From Odoribacter laneus YIT 12061 (lineage in GTDB: Bacteria; Bacteroidota; Bacteroidia; Bacteroidales; Marinifilaceae): DNA of 64,000 nucleotides. Positions 17,242-26,522 of this stretch are shown in pieces. Under the pieces are notes generated by a model, which had not been told where the DNA came from, ran no database searches, and was given only the letters and a program-made list of their open reading frames with translations. Both the position numbers and the translations under genes were made by a program. The stretch is taken from positions 1,772,892 to 1,836,891 of the forward strand of contig NZ_JH594596.1 of NCBI RefSeq assembly GCF_000243215.1. Direction: 5' to 3'. Within the stretch, counting starts at the first letter, position 1, and each line of letters starts with the position of its first letter.

Positions 17242-18018
17242 CTATTTCAGCATACCTGTAGATCTCAATTTGATTTCTGTCAAAATTTTTTTCGTATACA
17301 GAGGGAAATCGCTATTTAACATCCATGCAAAATAGCCGGGCTGTTCTTTTAAAACCTGTTCCACTGGGATTCCCTTATTTTTTCCGAAATTAAATACTTC
17401 CACTCCCTTATCGTTAAATACAATAAAACCAGCAAAATCGGCATTATTGTTCTGAGTAGAAAACTTGCTTAAAAATTCAATACTATTTTCCAATTTTCCC
17501 TCATACCGATCCAACTGGGCTTTCAAAACTTCATAGGTAGCAAAAGTATCGGCGGCGGCTGTATGTGCATCTTCGAGACATTTATCACAATAGAAACGAT
17601 AAGCAGCAGAGAGGGTACGTTGTTCCATCTTATGGAAAATCGTCTGTACATCGACAAACTTCCTTTTCCGCATATCAAAATCCACTCCCGCCCTTAGAAA
17701 CTCTTCGGCCAACAAAGGAATATCGAAACGATTGGAATTATACCCTCCCAGGTCGCATCCCTCGATATACCGGGCCAATTCCTTGGCAATCCCCTTGAAA
17801 ACCGGGCAATCTTTTACATCCTCATCGTATATTCCATGGATAGCTGATGCTTCCTTCGGAATAGGCATTTCCGGATTTATCCGTATCGTTTTTTGCTCTT
17901 CTTTTCCATGGGGGTATACCTTTAATACCGAAATTTCCACGACCCGGTCTTTGGCAATATTGACACCCGTTGTTTCCAGATCGAAAAACACGATCGGATT
18001 AGCTAAATTCAAATTCAT
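17242..18018 (-). CDS. DnaQ-like 3'-5' exonuclease
   Basis: 258 residues from the ATG at 18018. The Exo I motif is 'IVFFDLETTGVNIAKDRVVEI' with catalytic Asp-Glu. Exo II is 'LGGYNSNRFDIPLLAEEF' and Exo III is 'DAHTAAADTFATYEVL' with the HxxxD of the DEDDh class. A C-terminal domain of about 75 residues (FAGFIVFNDKGVEVFNFGKNKGIPVEQVL) resembles the extra module of Bacteroidetes 'exonuclease' proteins near DNA polymerase III epsilon. The likely role is proofreading or repair of 3' ends in the cytoplasm. It lies directly downstream of dnaN but is separated from it by a strong hairpin. Confidence 0.85.
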   Translation of the reverse strand: MNLNLANPIVFFDLETTGVNIAKDRVVEISVLKVYPHGKEEQKTIRINPEMPIPKEASAIHGIYDEDVKDCPVFKGIAKELARYIEGCDLGGYNSNRFDIPLLAEEFLRAGVDFDMRKRKFVDVQTIFHKMEQRTLSAAYRFYCDKCLEDAHTAAADTFATYEVLKAQLDRYEGKLENSIEFLSKFSTQNNNADFAGFIVFNDKGVEVFNFGKNKGIPVEQVLKEQPGYFAWMLNSDFPLYTKKILTEIKLRSTGMLK

Positions 18019-18070
18019 TTTTTCATTTAATTGCAAGTTATAGCAAACAGAATTAACCGATTAAAAACAG

Positions 18071-18113
18071 AACAGGTTAAAAGATCACACCTAGAGTCAT
18101 CTTTTAACCTGTT
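18071..18113 (-). terminator. Perfect 15-bp hairpin between dnaN and the exonuclease gene
   Basis: AACAGGTTAAAAGAT pairs perfectly with its reverse complement over a 13-nt loop. It starts 17 bp past the dnaN stop codon. No long T tract follows on the minus strand, so it may be a weak or leaky terminator. Confidence 0.65.
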
Positions 18114-18129
18114 GCTTATTCTCCGGTTA

Positions 18130-19254
18130 TCACACCATCATCGGCATTAATAACATCAGCAGGTCTTCGTCCTGATCTTCATTTTCAAAAGGCAGGAATA
18201 AGCCGGGACGTGTAGGATCTGACAATTCCAATACCACATTTTCCGACTCAATATTCGATAGGATTTCCAAGACAAAAGGAGATTTAAATCCGATAGCAAT
18301 CGGTTCCCCTTCATACTGACAGTTCAAGGTCTCATGGCCTGACATGGAATAATCGATATCCTGGGCAGAAACGGTTATTTTGTCTCCTTCCAGTTCGAAT
18401 TTTACCAAATTACTGGCTTGATTTGCCATGACGGACACGCGGCGTAAAGAATTATACAATTCTTTTTTCTCAATAATTACTTTTTTAGAATTATTTTGCG
18501 GGATCACAGAATTGTAATTCGGGAAACGTCCTTCGACTAAAGTAGAAGTCATTTTATAATTATCGAAAACAAAACATGCCATTTTTTCATTGAAAGCAAT
18601 CTGCAACGGAGCGTCGTCTTTAGGCAATATATTCTTCAACATCAAAGCTGGCTTTTTAGGCAATATCAAGGCATGTTGTCCGGTTTCACATTTACCGTCA
18701 AAGCGTTTATAACGCACCAGCTTATGAGCATCTGAAGCGACGAAAGTAAAATTATCTTCATTCATCTCGATCAGAATACAATTCATAACCGGTCTTAAAT
18801 CATCATTCGCAGTAGCAAATATGGACTTTACAATACCATCCAGCATCAATCCGCATTTGGTCTCAAAAGAAGTGTTTTCTCCCTCCGGGACTCCGGGACG
18901 CGGATAATCTTCTGCACTTTCCCCTCTCACTGAAAATTCTCCTTTTTCCGAGATAATCCGAACTTCATTCGTCGATTCATTAATATCGAAAGTCAGGGGT
19001 TGTTCCGGAAACTCTTTCAGCATATCCAGTAAAATCTTCGCAGGAATAGTCATCTGGCCTTCTTCTTCCAGACTATCCAATTCAATTTTCGCCTCCATTG
19101 TGGTTTCTTTATCGGATGCTGTTGCATACAGCAAGCCGTTAGTAGCGACTAAAAGGATATTATCCAGAATCGGCTGTACCGGTTTCCCGCCGATTACCTT
19201 GCTTACCGCTTGCAAGCGCGTCAGCATAGTATTACTTGATACGACAAACTTCAT
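18130..19254 (-). CDS. dnaN: DNA polymerase III beta subunit (sliding clamp)
   Basis: 374 residues, the usual clamp length. Three consecutive DNA-clamp folds are visible: residues 1-120 (MKFVVSSNTMLTRLQAVSKVIGGKPVQPILDNILL), 130-245 (CGLMLDGIVKSIFATANDDLRPVMNCILIEM) and 250-374, ending 'LLMLLMPMMV', the conserved C-terminal 'LxMPM' edge. It dimerises as a ring on DNA and tethers the replicative polymerase. Unlike in many bacteria it is not next to dnaA or recF here. The C-terminus and length indicate an intact gene. Confidence 0.97.
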   Translation of the reverse strand: MKFVVSSNTMLTRLQAVSKVIGGKPVQPILDNILLVATNGLLYATASDKETTMEAKIELDSLEEEGQMTIPAKILLDMLKEFPEQPLTFDINESTNEVRIISEKGEFSVRGESAEDYPRPGVPEGENTSFETKCGLMLDGIVKSIFATANDDLRPVMNCILIEMNEDNFTFVASDAHKLVRYKRFDGKCETGQHALILPKKPALMLKNILPKDDAPLQIAFNEKMACFVFDNYKMTSTLVEGRFPNYNSVIPQNNSKKVIIEKKELYNSLRRVSVMANQASNLVKFELEGDKITVSAQDIDYSMSGHETLNCQYEGEPIAIGFKSPFVLEILSNIESENVVLELSDPTRPGLFLPFENEDQDEDLLMLLMPMMV

Positions 19255-19293
19255 AGGTTATATTTTTATTAATTATTATTCTGAAATGAACGC

Positions 19294-19325
19294 CTAAATT
19301 AATGTATTTTTTTTTCCTCTTGAAA
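19294..19325 (-). promoter_or_regulatory. Possible dnaN promoter
   Basis: On the minus strand TTTC (19322-19325), a 20-bp spacer and TAATTTAG (19294-19301) approximate TTTG-N20-TAnnTTTG with one mismatch in each box. It ends 39 bp upstream of the dnaN ATG. Confidence 0.35.
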
Positions 19326-19539
19326 TTTTAAAGAAAATATTTCCACAGAAAAACAGAATTTATGAAATAAAATTTACCCCTTCTCTTCTTTCATAAAAAT
19401 ATTCTCTCCGGCTGTCATTTCGATCTCAAAGTTCCTTATTTTTATACAAAACAAATCCCCGAATCAACGCCACAAAAAAGGGATACCCTCCTGCTTTCAA
19501 ACAGCATTACGGGTACCCCCCTCCTAAAAGACCAAGCGA

Positions 19540-20928
19540 TCAGCCCATAATTTCTTCTACCTCTTCTATCGTAATCGGAATACGGCGGTCTCCTAACAAG
19601 CGGCATCCTTCCTCTGTAATCAAAACATCGTCTTCCAGACGAATACCACCGAAATCCTTATAAGTTTCGATCTTATCGTAGTTCAAAAATTCTTTATGCA
19701 TTCCTTTTTCTCTCCATTGATCGATTAAAGCCGGAATAAAATAGCATCCCGGTTCATCGGTCACCACAAATCCCGGTTCCAAGCGACGTCCCATACGTAC
19801 TGAAGACGTACCAAACTGATTAACCGGACGGGTTTCCGCATCGTAACCGACATAGATCTGCCCTAAATCTTCCATATCGTGAACATCCAATCCCATCATA
19901 TGTCCCAGCCCATGAGGCATAAACAAAGCATGTGCTCCGGCCGCTACAGCTTCATTCACATCTCCCTTCATCAGTCCCAAATCTTTTAAGCCCTGTGCCA
20001 GGACCTTACATACATCCAGATGTACAGAAAGATAAGTCACACCGGGACGGGATAATTCCAAGGCTTTGTTGTTACAACGGACGACAATATTATAGATATC
20101 TTTCTGGCGGGCAGAAAACTTTCCGTCTACAGGGACAGTACGCGTAAAATCGGAACAATAATTCATATTATTTTCAGCTCCGGCATCTGTCAGCATCATT
20201 CTTCCCTTTTGCAGTATCTGGCTGTGATTATGATTATGTAAAGTTTCCCCATTCTGAGAAAGAATAACCGGGAAAGAAACCATACTCCCGTAAGAAGCGG
20301 CAATTCCTTCTATCAAACCTGTGATATATTGTTCCTTGATTCCGGAACGGCAATTCCGCATAGCGGTAGTATGCATATCATAACCGATATTACAAGCTTT
20401 TGTAATTTCCTCTATTTCACAGGCTTCCTTCACAGAACGCAAAGCGACAACTGCCTGTATCAATTCTACAGAAGCATATTGTTTCAAAAGAGAGTGATGA
20501 ATACCCAATAAATCTTCCAACAATAACATATTCCGATAGCGATAAGGCGGCAAGAAATGGATTTTACGACCTTCCGCAATCGCCTGTTGTAACATCTCAG
20601 CTAATTTAGCAAAAGGGCGGGTAGACGTAATTCCCACAGAAGCTCCCAATTCCTTCACTTTCGGCTGAGGCCCCATCCAGATAATATCGTCCATGTCCAC
20701 ATCATTTCCGAACAGGTATTCTTTTCCGCTTTCCACATCCAAAACACCGGCAAACCCTGGCATATTCAAACCGAAAAAATATAAAAACGAACTATCCTGA
20801 CGGAATTTATAAGTATTATCTTTATAATTAGCCGGAGCCTCTCCGTTCCCTAAAATAAGAACCAACCCTTCCCACATCCTCTCCTTCAATTCTTTTCTCC
20901 TGTTTTTATAAACACTTGCTTCAAACAT
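19540..20928 (-). CDS. pepP: Xaa-Pro aminopeptidase (aminopeptidase P, M24B)
   Basis: 462 residues. An N-terminal AMP_N domain (about residues 1-130: NRRKELKERMWEGLVLILGNGE) is followed by the pita-bread M24 catalytic domain. Metal ligands can be placed: 'LTDAGAENNMNYCSDFTRTVP' gives the two Asp, 'MPHGLGHMMGLDVHD' the His, 'FVVTDEPGCYF' the first Glu and 'GGIRLEDDVLIT' the second. It removes N-terminal residues preceding proline using two Mn2+ ions, in the cytosol. It is monocistronic. Confidence 0.93.
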   Translation of the reverse strand: MFEASVYKNRRKELKERMWEGLVLILGNGEAPANYKDNTYKFRQDSSFLYFFGLNMPGFAGVLDVESGKEYLFGNDVDMDDIIWMGPQPKVKELGASVGITSTRPFAKLAEMLQQAIAEGRKIHFLPPYRYRNMLLLEDLLGIHHSLLKQYASVELIQAVVALRSVKEACEIEEITKACNIGYDMHTTAMRNCRSGIKEQYITGLIEGIAASYGSMVSFPVILSQNGETLHNHNHSQILQKGRMMLTDAGAENNMNYCSDFTRTVPVDGKFSARQKDIYNIVVRCNNKALELSRPGVTYLSVHLDVCKVLAQGLKDLGLMKGDVNEAVAAGAHALFMPHGLGHMMGLDVHDMEDLGQIYVGYDAETRPVNQFGTSSVRMGRRLEPGFVVTDEPGCYFIPALIDQWREKGMHKEFLNYDKIETYKDFGGIRLEDDVLITEEGCRLLGDRRIPITIEEVEEIMG

Positions 20929-21049
20929 ACGATTTATTTTTAATGAGTAATTATTTTTATTTTCTCTTCACATATCCTCTTCTCTCTTCCTTTCCGAAAG
21001 AGCTCACAAGATAACGAAATAAACCCGGAAATAAAATACGTTTTAATAC

Positions 21050-23140
21050 CTAAAATTCCAATTCAATATTATTCAACCGCATAGCGCTACATTTAGAAAG
21101 AACGTCCAATGGACGAATCTCGCAACGATGCCATTTTCCCGGTTCTAAGGGGAAGGTCCCCATTTCCTGCTTGTAAACTTTATATTCTTCTTCAGGTTTG
21201 ATACTGAAGCAGATTTTTTTCTCAAAACGATTATACAATTTAATCACCAACTGATTTTTTCCCTTTTGCAAAGGCAATACTACGCTTTCTTTATTATATA
21301 ATTTTCCTTTTTCTGAAAGATGCGCTGTAATTTCCCGCCCGTTCAATAATACCAATATACCATTCCCGCTTCCTAACTCAACCGATATGCGCTGAACTCT
21401 GTCGGATTCTATTTCTGTATATAAAAACAGCGATTTTCTCTGCCGCATTCCTAACTCGTTTATCTTTCCGTATTGAAAACCGGTCAGTTTTTTCCATCCG
21501 GCCTCTTCCGGATTCCCGGGAATCCGGTCGATCCCTGCCGGAAGATTTCCAAAAACACTACCAGAGGGTTTCGTGTACACCCTTCCCCATTTCACTGTTC
21601 CTTTTTTCAGATAAACCGAATTTCCCTGCAAATTACGATCTCCCAGGACCACTTCCCTTTCTACCCCGTCCACCAGCATCCGTATTTTTCTTCCTCTCTC
21701 ATTATCCGTATAATACAAAGTAGGTTTCACTTGTTTCTTGGAAGTCTGGAAACCCCAGGTATAAGCCACCGTACTTCGAAATCCGGTATAATAATCAATA
21801 CAAGAATAAGCGTATAAAGGTGTGGCATTATCCAATGTCCATTTTTTCCCTCTTACCCGACTGTTTACCGGTTCTACCTTCCATCCATCTTCCATCTCCA
21901 AACAAATTACTCCCAGGGGACTGTCTTCTTGCCAGCAAGGTTGCCCGTACAATTGCCATTCTCCCTTTTCCTGCCTTACAGTCACAGGTCCCCCTCCCAC
22001 ATAAGAAGCCGACAGAATTTGTCCTCTCAATCCGTCCAAACGAATATTGACGGGACTCACGGACTTGTCTGCAAAGATATAAATACGATTTCCTTTTACA
22101 GTGATATCCTGCCAGGGATACAAATATTCGAAAGGATTAGCTCTCACGCCGTAAACCCCTTCTCCATATTTTCCCAGCCAGCTTCCCATCTTTTCCAACA
22201 CTTCCTGTTCGAAAGGAACCACACTCCCATCTCCTTTGGGACCAATATTTAACAAATAATTCCCTCCCCGGCTCACGACTTTAATCAAACTCCGGAGTTT
22301 TTCATCCCTCTTTTCTGCCACCTCCCCTCTTTTCTGCCAGGAACGATATCCCCATGTCTCATCGAAAAAAGAAGCAGCTGTCTGCCAGGGAACTCCTATC
22401 TTATCATCCGGGTATTCATTGTCTCCTAATACGCTGAAGTCGCTGCAATCATTTCCCAACCGCCCGCTGATCATACAACTTGGCTGTAAAGAATCCACCA
22501 AATGATAAAGTCCCCGGCTCTGTTCCGAAGTCAGGGACCCCATATCAAACCATATTTCGGAAATATCCCCATAGCCTGTCATGATTTCCTCTACTTGTTT
22601 GAGATTATAAATATAGTGTTCCGGAGTCAACGGATCCGCATTATGACTAGAAATAGGATAAGCCTGAGGAAAATGCCAATCGATCAGGGAAAAATATACC
22701 CCGAAACGCATTCCCTGTTTCCGGCAAGCCTCCGCCAATTCCTTCATGACATCTCTTTTAAAAGGAGTAGCGTCTACTATATTATAATCAGTATACCGGC
22801 TGTGATACATACAAAAACCGTCGTGATGTTTAGAAGTAAACACTATCGATTTCATTCCTGCCCGCCGGGCCAAGGTTACAATAGAATCAGCATTCCAGCA
22901 AACGGGATAAAACCGATCTGCCACTGCAGCATACCAATCTCCAAAAATACCGGCCTGCGACTGTATTTGTTCACTATATCCCTGAGTAATCGGTTTTCCT
23001 TCCCACACTCCTCCCAATTCGGAGTAAATCCCCCAATGAATAAACATCGAAAATTTCTGGTCCAACCACTTTGAATCGGGTTTCTTTTCACCATAAGCCC
23101 CTAAAGCACACAAAAGAAATAAGAATACTATTTTTTTCAT
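21050..23140 (-). CDS. Secreted alpha-L-fucosidase, GH29
   Basis: 696 residues with a signal peptide (MKKIVFLFLLCALGAYG). The GH29 barrel spans about residues 20-340: 'SMFIHWGIYSELGGVWEGKP', 'FTSKHHDGFCMYHSRYTDYNIVDATPFKRDV', and 'ISEIWFDMGS' with the nucleophile Asp at 199. After 'GGNYLLNIGPKGDGSVV' come beta-sandwich regions of roughly 330 residues with YVGG and jelly-roll-like segments, as in Bacteroides fucosidases that carry extra C-terminal sandwich domains. It would release alpha-linked fucose from mucin or milk glycans in the periplasm. It stands alone, without a SusC/SusD pair in the window. Confidence 0.93.
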   Translation of the reverse strand: MKKIVFLFLLCALGAYGEKKPDSKWLDQKFSMFIHWGIYSELGGVWEGKPITQGYSEQIQSQAGIFGDWYAAVADRFYPVCWNADSIVTLARRAGMKSIVFTSKHHDGFCMYHSRYTDYNIVDATPFKRDVMKELAEACRKQGMRFGVYFSLIDWHFPQAYPISSHNADPLTPEHYIYNLKQVEEIMTGYGDISEIWFDMGSLTSEQSRGLYHLVDSLQPSCMISGRLGNDCSDFSVLGDNEYPDDKIGVPWQTAASFFDETWGYRSWQKRGEVAEKRDEKLRSLIKVVSRGGNYLLNIGPKGDGSVVPFEQEVLEKMGSWLGKYGEGVYGVRANPFEYLYPWQDITVKGNRIYIFADKSVSPVNIRLDGLRGQILSASYVGGGPVTVRQEKGEWQLYGQPCWQEDSPLGVICLEMEDGWKVEPVNSRVRGKKWTLDNATPLYAYSCIDYYTGFRSTVAYTWGFQTSKKQVKPTLYYTDNERGRKIRMLVDGVEREVVLGDRNLQGNSVYLKKGTVKWGRVYTKPSGSVFGNLPAGIDRIPGNPEEAGWKKLTGFQYGKINELGMRQRKSLFLYTEIESDRVQRISVELGSGNGILVLLNGREITAHLSEKGKLYNKESVVLPLQKGKNQLVIKLYNRFEKKICFSIKPEEEYKVYKQEMGTFPLEPGKWHRCEIRPLDVLSKCSAMRLNNIELEF

Positions 23141-23246
23141 AACCGTAAATTAAATTATCCGCATCTTTGCATCTGCCGAGATCGCCCCAAAAGGCAGCAA
23201 TCCGCCTTTTGAGTAAATCTCTATTATTTTACGGCTATAAAAGTAA

Positions 23247-23681
23247 TCAAATTTCCGATCCTTTTTTCAATCGGGGACGCCGAAACAAAAAGGCGGCCAA
23301 AGGAGTCGCTAATCCTGCGACCATAACGATCCAGGCACCATAGCGAAGTACAATCTGTTCCCCATTTATTCCGCTCAACCGTCCACTTAATTCTAAGGTA
23401 GTATCCTGAGCAAAATAAATATCGAAGATACGCCATAAAACGACAATTCCCGCTGCAATTCCCAACACAGAAACGGCCCAGGTATTCCCGTAACTCATAT
23501 CGTAAGTCGTATTCCGGCGCACACATAAAAACAGGATAATAATAAACATAATAAAGGTAAACCAACCGGAGGTCGAAACCCCGCTAAGATCTCCTACCAT
23601 TTCCACTCTGAACCAAGGTAAAAAAGTAGCAATAACCCCAGCAATAGCTAAAATAAATACAATAAACCGTTGTGTGCTCAT
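23247..23681 (-). CDS. Small four-helix membrane protein, unknown
   Basis: 144 residues with hydrophobic helices near 7-25 (FIVFILAIAGVIATFLPWF), 41-56, 70-86 and 115-134. It ends in a basic tail (FRRPRLKKGSEI). A short soluble loop follows helix 3 (FDIYFAQDTTLELSGRLSGINGEQ). It lies upstream of the fucosidase gene on the same strand with a gap of about 100 bp that contains a short inverted repeat (23188-23211). No family is recognised. Confidence 0.55.
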   Translation of the reverse strand: MSTQRFIVFILAIAGVIATFLPWFRVEMVGDLSGVSTSGWFTFIMFIIILFLCVRRNTTYDMSYGNTWAVSVLGIAAGIVVLWRIFDIYFAQDTTLELSGRLSGINGEQIVLRYGAWIVMVAGLATPLAAFLFRRPRLKKGSEI

Positions 23682-24017
23682 AATTTTATTTTTTATTTAC
23701 ATTATTTTTCAAACAATCAGAAAAATTCCAGTTTACCTAAAAAAGGTAACGAAAATATATACGTTTACAGGCTGGAAAAGTTCGAGAGAAAACAAAAGGA
23801 TTCCATTCTTTCCTCTATATGTAAAAAAAACTGACGAAAAACAGAAATTTAAAAAATATCTATTCTTTTTTTTTTGGTAATCGCAATAACAATGAGTACT
23901 TTTGAGGGCAAATTCGAAAAGTAAACGTTTCCGAAAGATATATTTATGTGCTTAAAATATGTTCTATAACACAAAAAATTAGAATTAAATACATTATTCA
24001 TTAAATAATTTATTATC
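23682..24017. other. Divergent intergenic region
   Basis: 336 bp between the membrane-protein gene and the epimerase gene. It is AT-rich and contains the decarboxylase operon promoter at 23873-23904. I see nothing else of note. Confidence 0.6.
23873..23904 (+). promoter_or_regulatory. Consensus Bacteroidetes promoter of the methylmalonyl-CoA operon
   Basis: TTTG at 23873-23876, a 20-bp spacer, and TACTTTTG at 23897-23904 match TTTG-N19-21-TAnnTTTG in every defined base. Transcription would begin near 23911, giving a leader of about 105 nt before the epimerase ATG at 24018. Confidence 0.75.
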
Positions 24018-24422
24018 ATGACACCAACTCATATTGAACACATCGGCATAGCCGTAAAAAGCCTGGACGAGGCTATTCCTTTCTATGAAAAAGTATTGGG
24101 ATTAAAATGTTATGCCATTGAAGAAGTAAAAGATCAAAAAGTAAAAACAGCTTTTTTTCAGGTAGGTCAAACGAAGATTGAATTATTGGAATCGACAGAT
24201 CCGGAAGGACCTATTGGTAAATTCGTAGAAAAGAATGGTGGTGGTATGCACCACATGGCTTTTGCCGTAGAAGATGTAGCACAGGCTTTAAACGACGCAG
24301 CCGAGGCTGGATGCCAACTGATTGACAAAACTCCGCGCGCTGGCGCAGAAGGTTTACAAATCGGCTTTTTGCATCCGAAGTCTACCAACCGGGTATTGAC
24401 CGAACTTTGCGGAAAAAAATAA
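24018..24422 (+). CDS. mce: Methylmalonyl-CoA epimerase
   Basis: 134 residues of the glyoxalase/VOC fold in two beta-alpha-beta-beta-beta repeats. The metal ligands are visible: His in 'HIEHIGIAV' (first repeat), Glu in 'QTKIELLESTDPEGPIGKF', His in 'GGGMHHMAFAVEDV', and Glu near the end (VLTELCGKK). 'EGLQIGFLHPKSTNRVLTEL' is diagnostic for the epimerase. It interconverts (R)- and (S)-methylmalonyl-CoA, linking the B12-dependent mutase to the decarboxylase encoded just downstream. It is the first gene of the operon. The mutase itself is not in this window. Confidence 0.95.
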   Translation: MTPTHIEHIGIAVKSLDEAIPFYEKVLGLKCYAIEEVKDQKVKTAFFQVGQTKIELLESTDPEGPIGKFVEKNGGGMHHMAFAVEDVAQALNDAAEAGCQLIDKTPRAGAEGLQIGFLHPKSTNRVLTELCGKK

Positions 24423-24443
24423 TACGGTTTTAAAGTTCAGTTT

Positions 24444-24482
24444 CAATAAAGAATTACTGCGATGAACAGCAATTCTTTATTG
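24444..24482 (+). promoter_or_regulatory. Intercistronic stem-loop between mce and mmdA
   Basis: Two 16-nt arms (CAATAAAGAATTACTG and CAGCAATTCTTTATTG) pair with one mismatch over a 7-nt loop. No T run follows, so it is more likely an mRNA stability or processing element than a full terminator. Confidence 0.6.
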
Positions 24483-24528
24483 ATTTTAAGACTTTACAAC
24501 TTTATAAACATTATAAATTCAATATTAT

Positions 24529-26091
24529 ATGATGACGAATCAAGATAAAGTAAAAAAACTGATCGACCTACGTGCGACAGCCAAATTAGGCGGCGGTGAA
24601 AAAAGAATTGAATCCCAGCATAAAAAGGGGAAACAAACGGCTCGCGAACGCATTGAAATGTTACTGGATGACGGTAGCTTTGAAGAATTCGACATGTTCG
24701 TAACTCACCGTTGTACCAATTTTGGGATGGAGAAAACCAAATTCCTCGGGGATGGTGTGGTAACCGGACAGGGAACTATCGACGGTCGTTTGGTATTTGT
24801 ATTTGCACAGGATTTTACCGTATTCGGAGGAGCCTTATCTGAAACATTGGCACAAAAAATCTGCAAGGTCATGGATAAAGCCATGGTTGTCGGAGCTCCG
24901 GTAATCGGTTTGAACGATTCCGGGGGAGCCCGTATACAGGAAGGTGTAACTTCTTTAGCTGGCTACGCTGAAATTTTCGAACGCAATATTCTGGCTTCTG
25001 GGGTCATTCCTCAAATTTCTGCCATCTTTGGTCCTTGTGCAGGAGGAGCCGTTTATTCTCCGGCTTTGACCGACTTTATCCTGATGACAGACGAAACATC
25101 CTATATGTTCGTGACCGGTCCGAAAGTAGTGAAAACCGTTACCGGCGAAGATATCAGTACCGAAGACCTGGGAGGTGCCGGCATCCATTCCAGCAAATCA
25201 GGGGTTGCCCATTTCAAGGTAGAAAACGAAGAAGAAGGTATTCTGATTATCCGGAAGCTTCTCTCCTATTTGCCGTCTAACAACCTGGAAGACGCTCCAA
25301 TGATTGATTGTACTGACCCGATCGATCGTCTGGAAGACAGACTGAATTCCTTGATCCCCGACAATCCTAACCAGCCTTACAATATGCTGGAAGTGATCGA
25401 AGCCATTGTCGACCATGGAGAATTTTTGGAAGTACATCGTAATTTTGCCAAGAATATTATTGTCGGTTTTTGCCGTATGGGCGGTATACCGGTAGGTGTT
25501 ATTGCCAACCAACCGAACTTCCTGGCAGGGGTATTGGATATACAAGCTTCCCGGAAGGCAGCCCGTTTCGTTCGTTTCTGTGATTGTTTCAATATTCCGA
25601 TTCTGACGTTGGTTGATGTACCGGGATTCTTACCGGGTAGCGGACAGGAATACGGAGGTATCATCATCCACGGCGCTAAATTGTTATTCGCTTACGGAGA
25701 AGCTACCGTACCCAAGGTTACTGTCACCTTACGCAAATCTTACGGTGGAGCACACGACGTGATGTCCTGTAAACAACTTCGCGGAGACGCCAATTATGCA
25801 TGGCCTTCTGCCCAGATCGCCGTCATGGGGGCTTCCGGCGCCATCGAAGTTCTCTACGGTAAAGAAGTAGCCGCTATCAGCAAAGAGGAAGAAAAAGCTA
25901 AATTCATACAGGAAAAAGTAGATGCTTATGACGAAGCTTTTGCTAATCCCTACCAAGCAGCTTCCTATGGTTATATCGACGATGTAATCGAACCGCGCAA
26001 TACCCGTTTCCGGGTGATCCGTGCTTTTGAAAGCCTGCGTACCAAAAAAGTGGTGAATCCGCCTAAGAAACACAGTAATATACCTTTATAA
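24529..26091 (+). CDS. mmdA: Methylmalonyl-CoA decarboxylase alpha subunit (carboxyltransferase)
   Basis: 520 residues, the standard length of the biotin-dependent carboxyltransferase family. An N-terminal crotonase-like half begins '[45 protein letters not shown]' and contains '[12 protein letters not shown]' and '[19 protein letters not shown]'. The C-terminal half contains '[51 protein letters not shown]'. It moves the carboxyl group from methylmalonyl-CoA to biotin on the carrier subunit. The same family includes propionyl-CoA carboxylase beta, but the oadG-type, biotin-carrier and beta-subunit genes that follow point to the sodium pump. It starts with two in-frame ATGs. Confidence 0.95.
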   Translation: MMTNQDKVKKLIDLRATAKLGGGEKRIESQHKKGKQTARERIEMLLDDGSFEEFDMFVTHRCTNFGMEKTKFLGDGVVTGQGTIDGRLVFVFAQDFTVFGGALSETLAQKICKVMDKAMVVGAPVIGLNDSGGARIQEGVTSLAGYAEIFERNILASGVIPQISAIFGPCAGGAVYSPALTDFILMTDETSYMFVTGPKVVKTVTGEDISTEDLGGAGIHSSKSGVAHFKVENEEEGILIIRKLLSYLPSNNLEDAPMIDCTDPIDRLEDRLNSLIPDNPNQPYNMLEVIEAIVDHGEFLEVHRNFAKNIIVGFCRMGGIPVGVIANQPNFLAGVLDIQASRKAARFVRFCDCFNIPILTLVDVPGFLPGSGQEYGGIIIHGAKLLFAYGEATVPKVTVTLRKSYGGAHDVMSCKQLRGDANYAWPSAQIAVMGASGAIEVLYGKEVAAISKEEEKAKFIQEKVDAYDEAFANPYQAASYGYIDDVIEPRNTRFRVIRAFESLRTKKVVNPPKKHSNIPL

Positions 26092-26102
26092 AATTAAAGC
26101 AT

Positions 26103-26468
26103 ATGACAAGTTTAATTACGCTTTCTACAGATTTAATCAGGGAAGCCGGGGGATATACCATTTCAATCGTTAGTATTATTGTTGTATTTGCAGCATTGGG
26201 GATTTTGGTGGCTATTTTCATGTCCATTCCGAAAATATTGGAAATGAGCATTAAAAACAAACTGAAAAAAGCCGGTAAAGAAGAACCCAATCAAAAAATA
26301 AATGTCGAAGCCAATGTAAATGTAGCTATTGCTATGGCTCTGCATCTGTATTTCGATGAACTGCACGATGAAGAAAGTAATATTATTACGATTCACAATG
26401 CACCTAAGCAATATTCTCCCTGGAGTTCTAAAATATATGGTGTACAAAATCAACCGGTGAAAAAATAA
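26103..26468 (+). CDS. OadG-type small membrane subunit (decarboxylase delta/gamma)
   Basis: 121 residues, beginning 11 bp after mmdA. One transmembrane helix (about 16-40: TISIVSIIVVFAALGILVAIFMSIPKI) is followed by a charged region and a C-terminal segment 'ITIHNAPKQYSPWSSKIYGVQNQP'. The single helix plus the Trp-containing end is typical of OadG/MmdD-type subunits, which hold the decarboxylase complex together at the membrane. The sequence is poorly conserved across the family, so position in the operon is important evidence. Confidence 0.82.
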   Translation: MTSLITLSTDLIREAGGYTISIVSIIVVFAALGILVAIFMSIPKILEMSIKNKLKKAGKEEPNQKINVEANVNVAIAMALHLYFDELHDEESNIITIHNAPKQYSPWSSKIYGVQNQPVKK

Positions 26469-26480
26469 ATTAATGATTCA

Positions 26481-26507
26481 TGACCGGCAAAACGAATAAG
26501 CCGGTCA
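26481..26507 (+). promoter_or_regulatory. Intercistronic hairpin before the biotin-carrier gene
   Basis: An 8-bp perfect GC-rich stem (TGACCGGC with GCCGGTCA) and an 11-nt loop, in the 54-bp gap between the oadG-type gene and the biotin-carrier gene. No T tract follows. Confidence 0.5.
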
Positions 26508-26522
26508 CCAATTAGTAAAAAT

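Noticed and set aside
23188-23211. Eight-base inverted repeat upstream of the fucosidase gene as a terminator
   Set aside because: The stem is short and followed by G residues, not T, on the minus strand.
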